Notes under the pieces: model-generated
What the model saw: only the letters and a program-made list of their open reading frames with translations
What the model was told of the DNA's origin: nothing
Databases searched by the model: none
Source of the DNA: Strigamia acuminata
Lineage: Eukaryota; Arthropoda; Chilopoda; Geophilomorpha; Linotaeniidae
NCBI GenBank assembly: GCA_949358305.1
Contig: OX442320.1
Span: 4,976,259-5,040,258 of the forward strand
DNA: 64,000 nucleotides
Direction of reading: 5' to 3'
Shown: one piece after another, positions 63,421 through 64,000 of the stretch
Layout of the letters: each line of letters starts with the position of its first letter
Numbering within the stretch: the first letter of the stretch is position 1
Position numbers and translations under genes: made by a program

Positions 63421-64000
63421 CTGGAAGAAGCAAGCAATAAACATAATAAACAGGAATGTTGAAATAAACCAACATAATCTTCAAGATACATTTTCTTAGA
63501 AAATACAAACAACATTACATCATTTCAATGATTAAAATCGTCAAACAAATTTAAAACCACTCTGACCGAATAACTCGGTAGAAAGGTTTCCGCAGCAGAA
63601 AATTTCCAGAGCTGAAAAGTCATTTCCACGCTATAAAAATCATCCAATTTTGATCCATTTCCACCATTTTCCACTCCAATTTCCCGGAAACAAATGGGCA
63701 AAGTGTCTGCCACGTACACAAATATATCACACACCCCGTGAAATAGAATTGCGCAGGAGAGAAAAGCTTTTTCTTGTGGACACTGATTCCAGGATCATCC
63801 ATCATCTTCACACAGCTTAACCTCCACTTGCAATCCTAACTGTCCCAAGCCCTCCCAACCTTAAATCCTCCAGGGGTCACCCAACAAGAAAGAAAAAAAA
63901 CAACTTAAATTTTTTTTTCAACAGGGGGTTGTCTGGGTACTCCATTTCCACTTCCCCCCTCGGATGAAAAGCAAAAAAGGTCCCCAAAGCATCCAAAATG
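63421..64000. other. Non-coding DNA to window end
   Basis: Minus-strand frames at 63239-63508, 63525-63734 and 63620-63811 have no recognisable product. Nothing else seen. Confidence 0.45.

Overview
This window reads as a non-coding, repeat-dominated stretch of an animal genome. The evidence is a complete BEL/Pao LTR retrotransposon (a superfamily known only from animals), an intron-bearing DIRS-type tyrosine-recombinase retrotransposon, several Tc1/mariner-, hAT- and Harbinger-like short TIR elements, and 5S-rRNA-derived fragments, all in AT-rich DNA with very long gaps between open frames. Nothing looks bacterial or viral. An aquatic invertebrate or arthropod-like host is plausible, but no host protein-coding gene could be recognised, so the phylum is left open.

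Layout. 1-19 kb: unique AT-rich DNA broken by minisatellites with 20-21 bp units (3.2, 4.6, 7.2 and 11 kb), a 35 bp array (17.2 kb), a 280 bp tandem duplication (0.7 kb) and a Harbinger-like element (14.5 kb). 19361-25485: intact BEL/Pao element on the minus strand, with 400 bp LTRs that look identical, a 5 bp target duplication, a tRNA-Phe primer site and one 1737-codon gag-pol frame. 25.5-34 kb: low-complexity DNA, one putative minus-strand 5' exon, several adjacent minisatellites and a unique GC-richer block (32.5-33.2 kb). 34028-35135: a Tc1-like TIR element split by a hAT-like one. 35238-40446: apparently intact DIRS element with identical 132 bp inverted terminal repeats, an internal complementary region, gag, RT/RNase H/methyltransferase-like pol and a tyrosine recombinase, plus three inferred 61-62 nt spliceosomal introns. 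40.5-64 kb: a graveyard of nested short TIR elements, 5S-derived fragments, a 12 bp satellite (48 kb) and a few GC-richer islands, one with paired RFX X-box motifs (59.1-59.2 kb).

The strongest biological signal is in the DIRS element. Splicing of its second intron gives a Gag that ends in an arginine/glycine-rich tail. Retaining the same intron keeps the upstream Gag frame open straight into reverse transcriptase. The pol frame has no AUG between that intron and the RT core. This is inferred to be an intron-retention switch between Gag and Gag-Pol. The exon arithmetic supports it, but no transcript data are available.

The BEL and DIRS elements are the only full coding loci seen. All other open frames are short, antisense to these, or by-products of tandem arrays whose unit length is a multiple of three.
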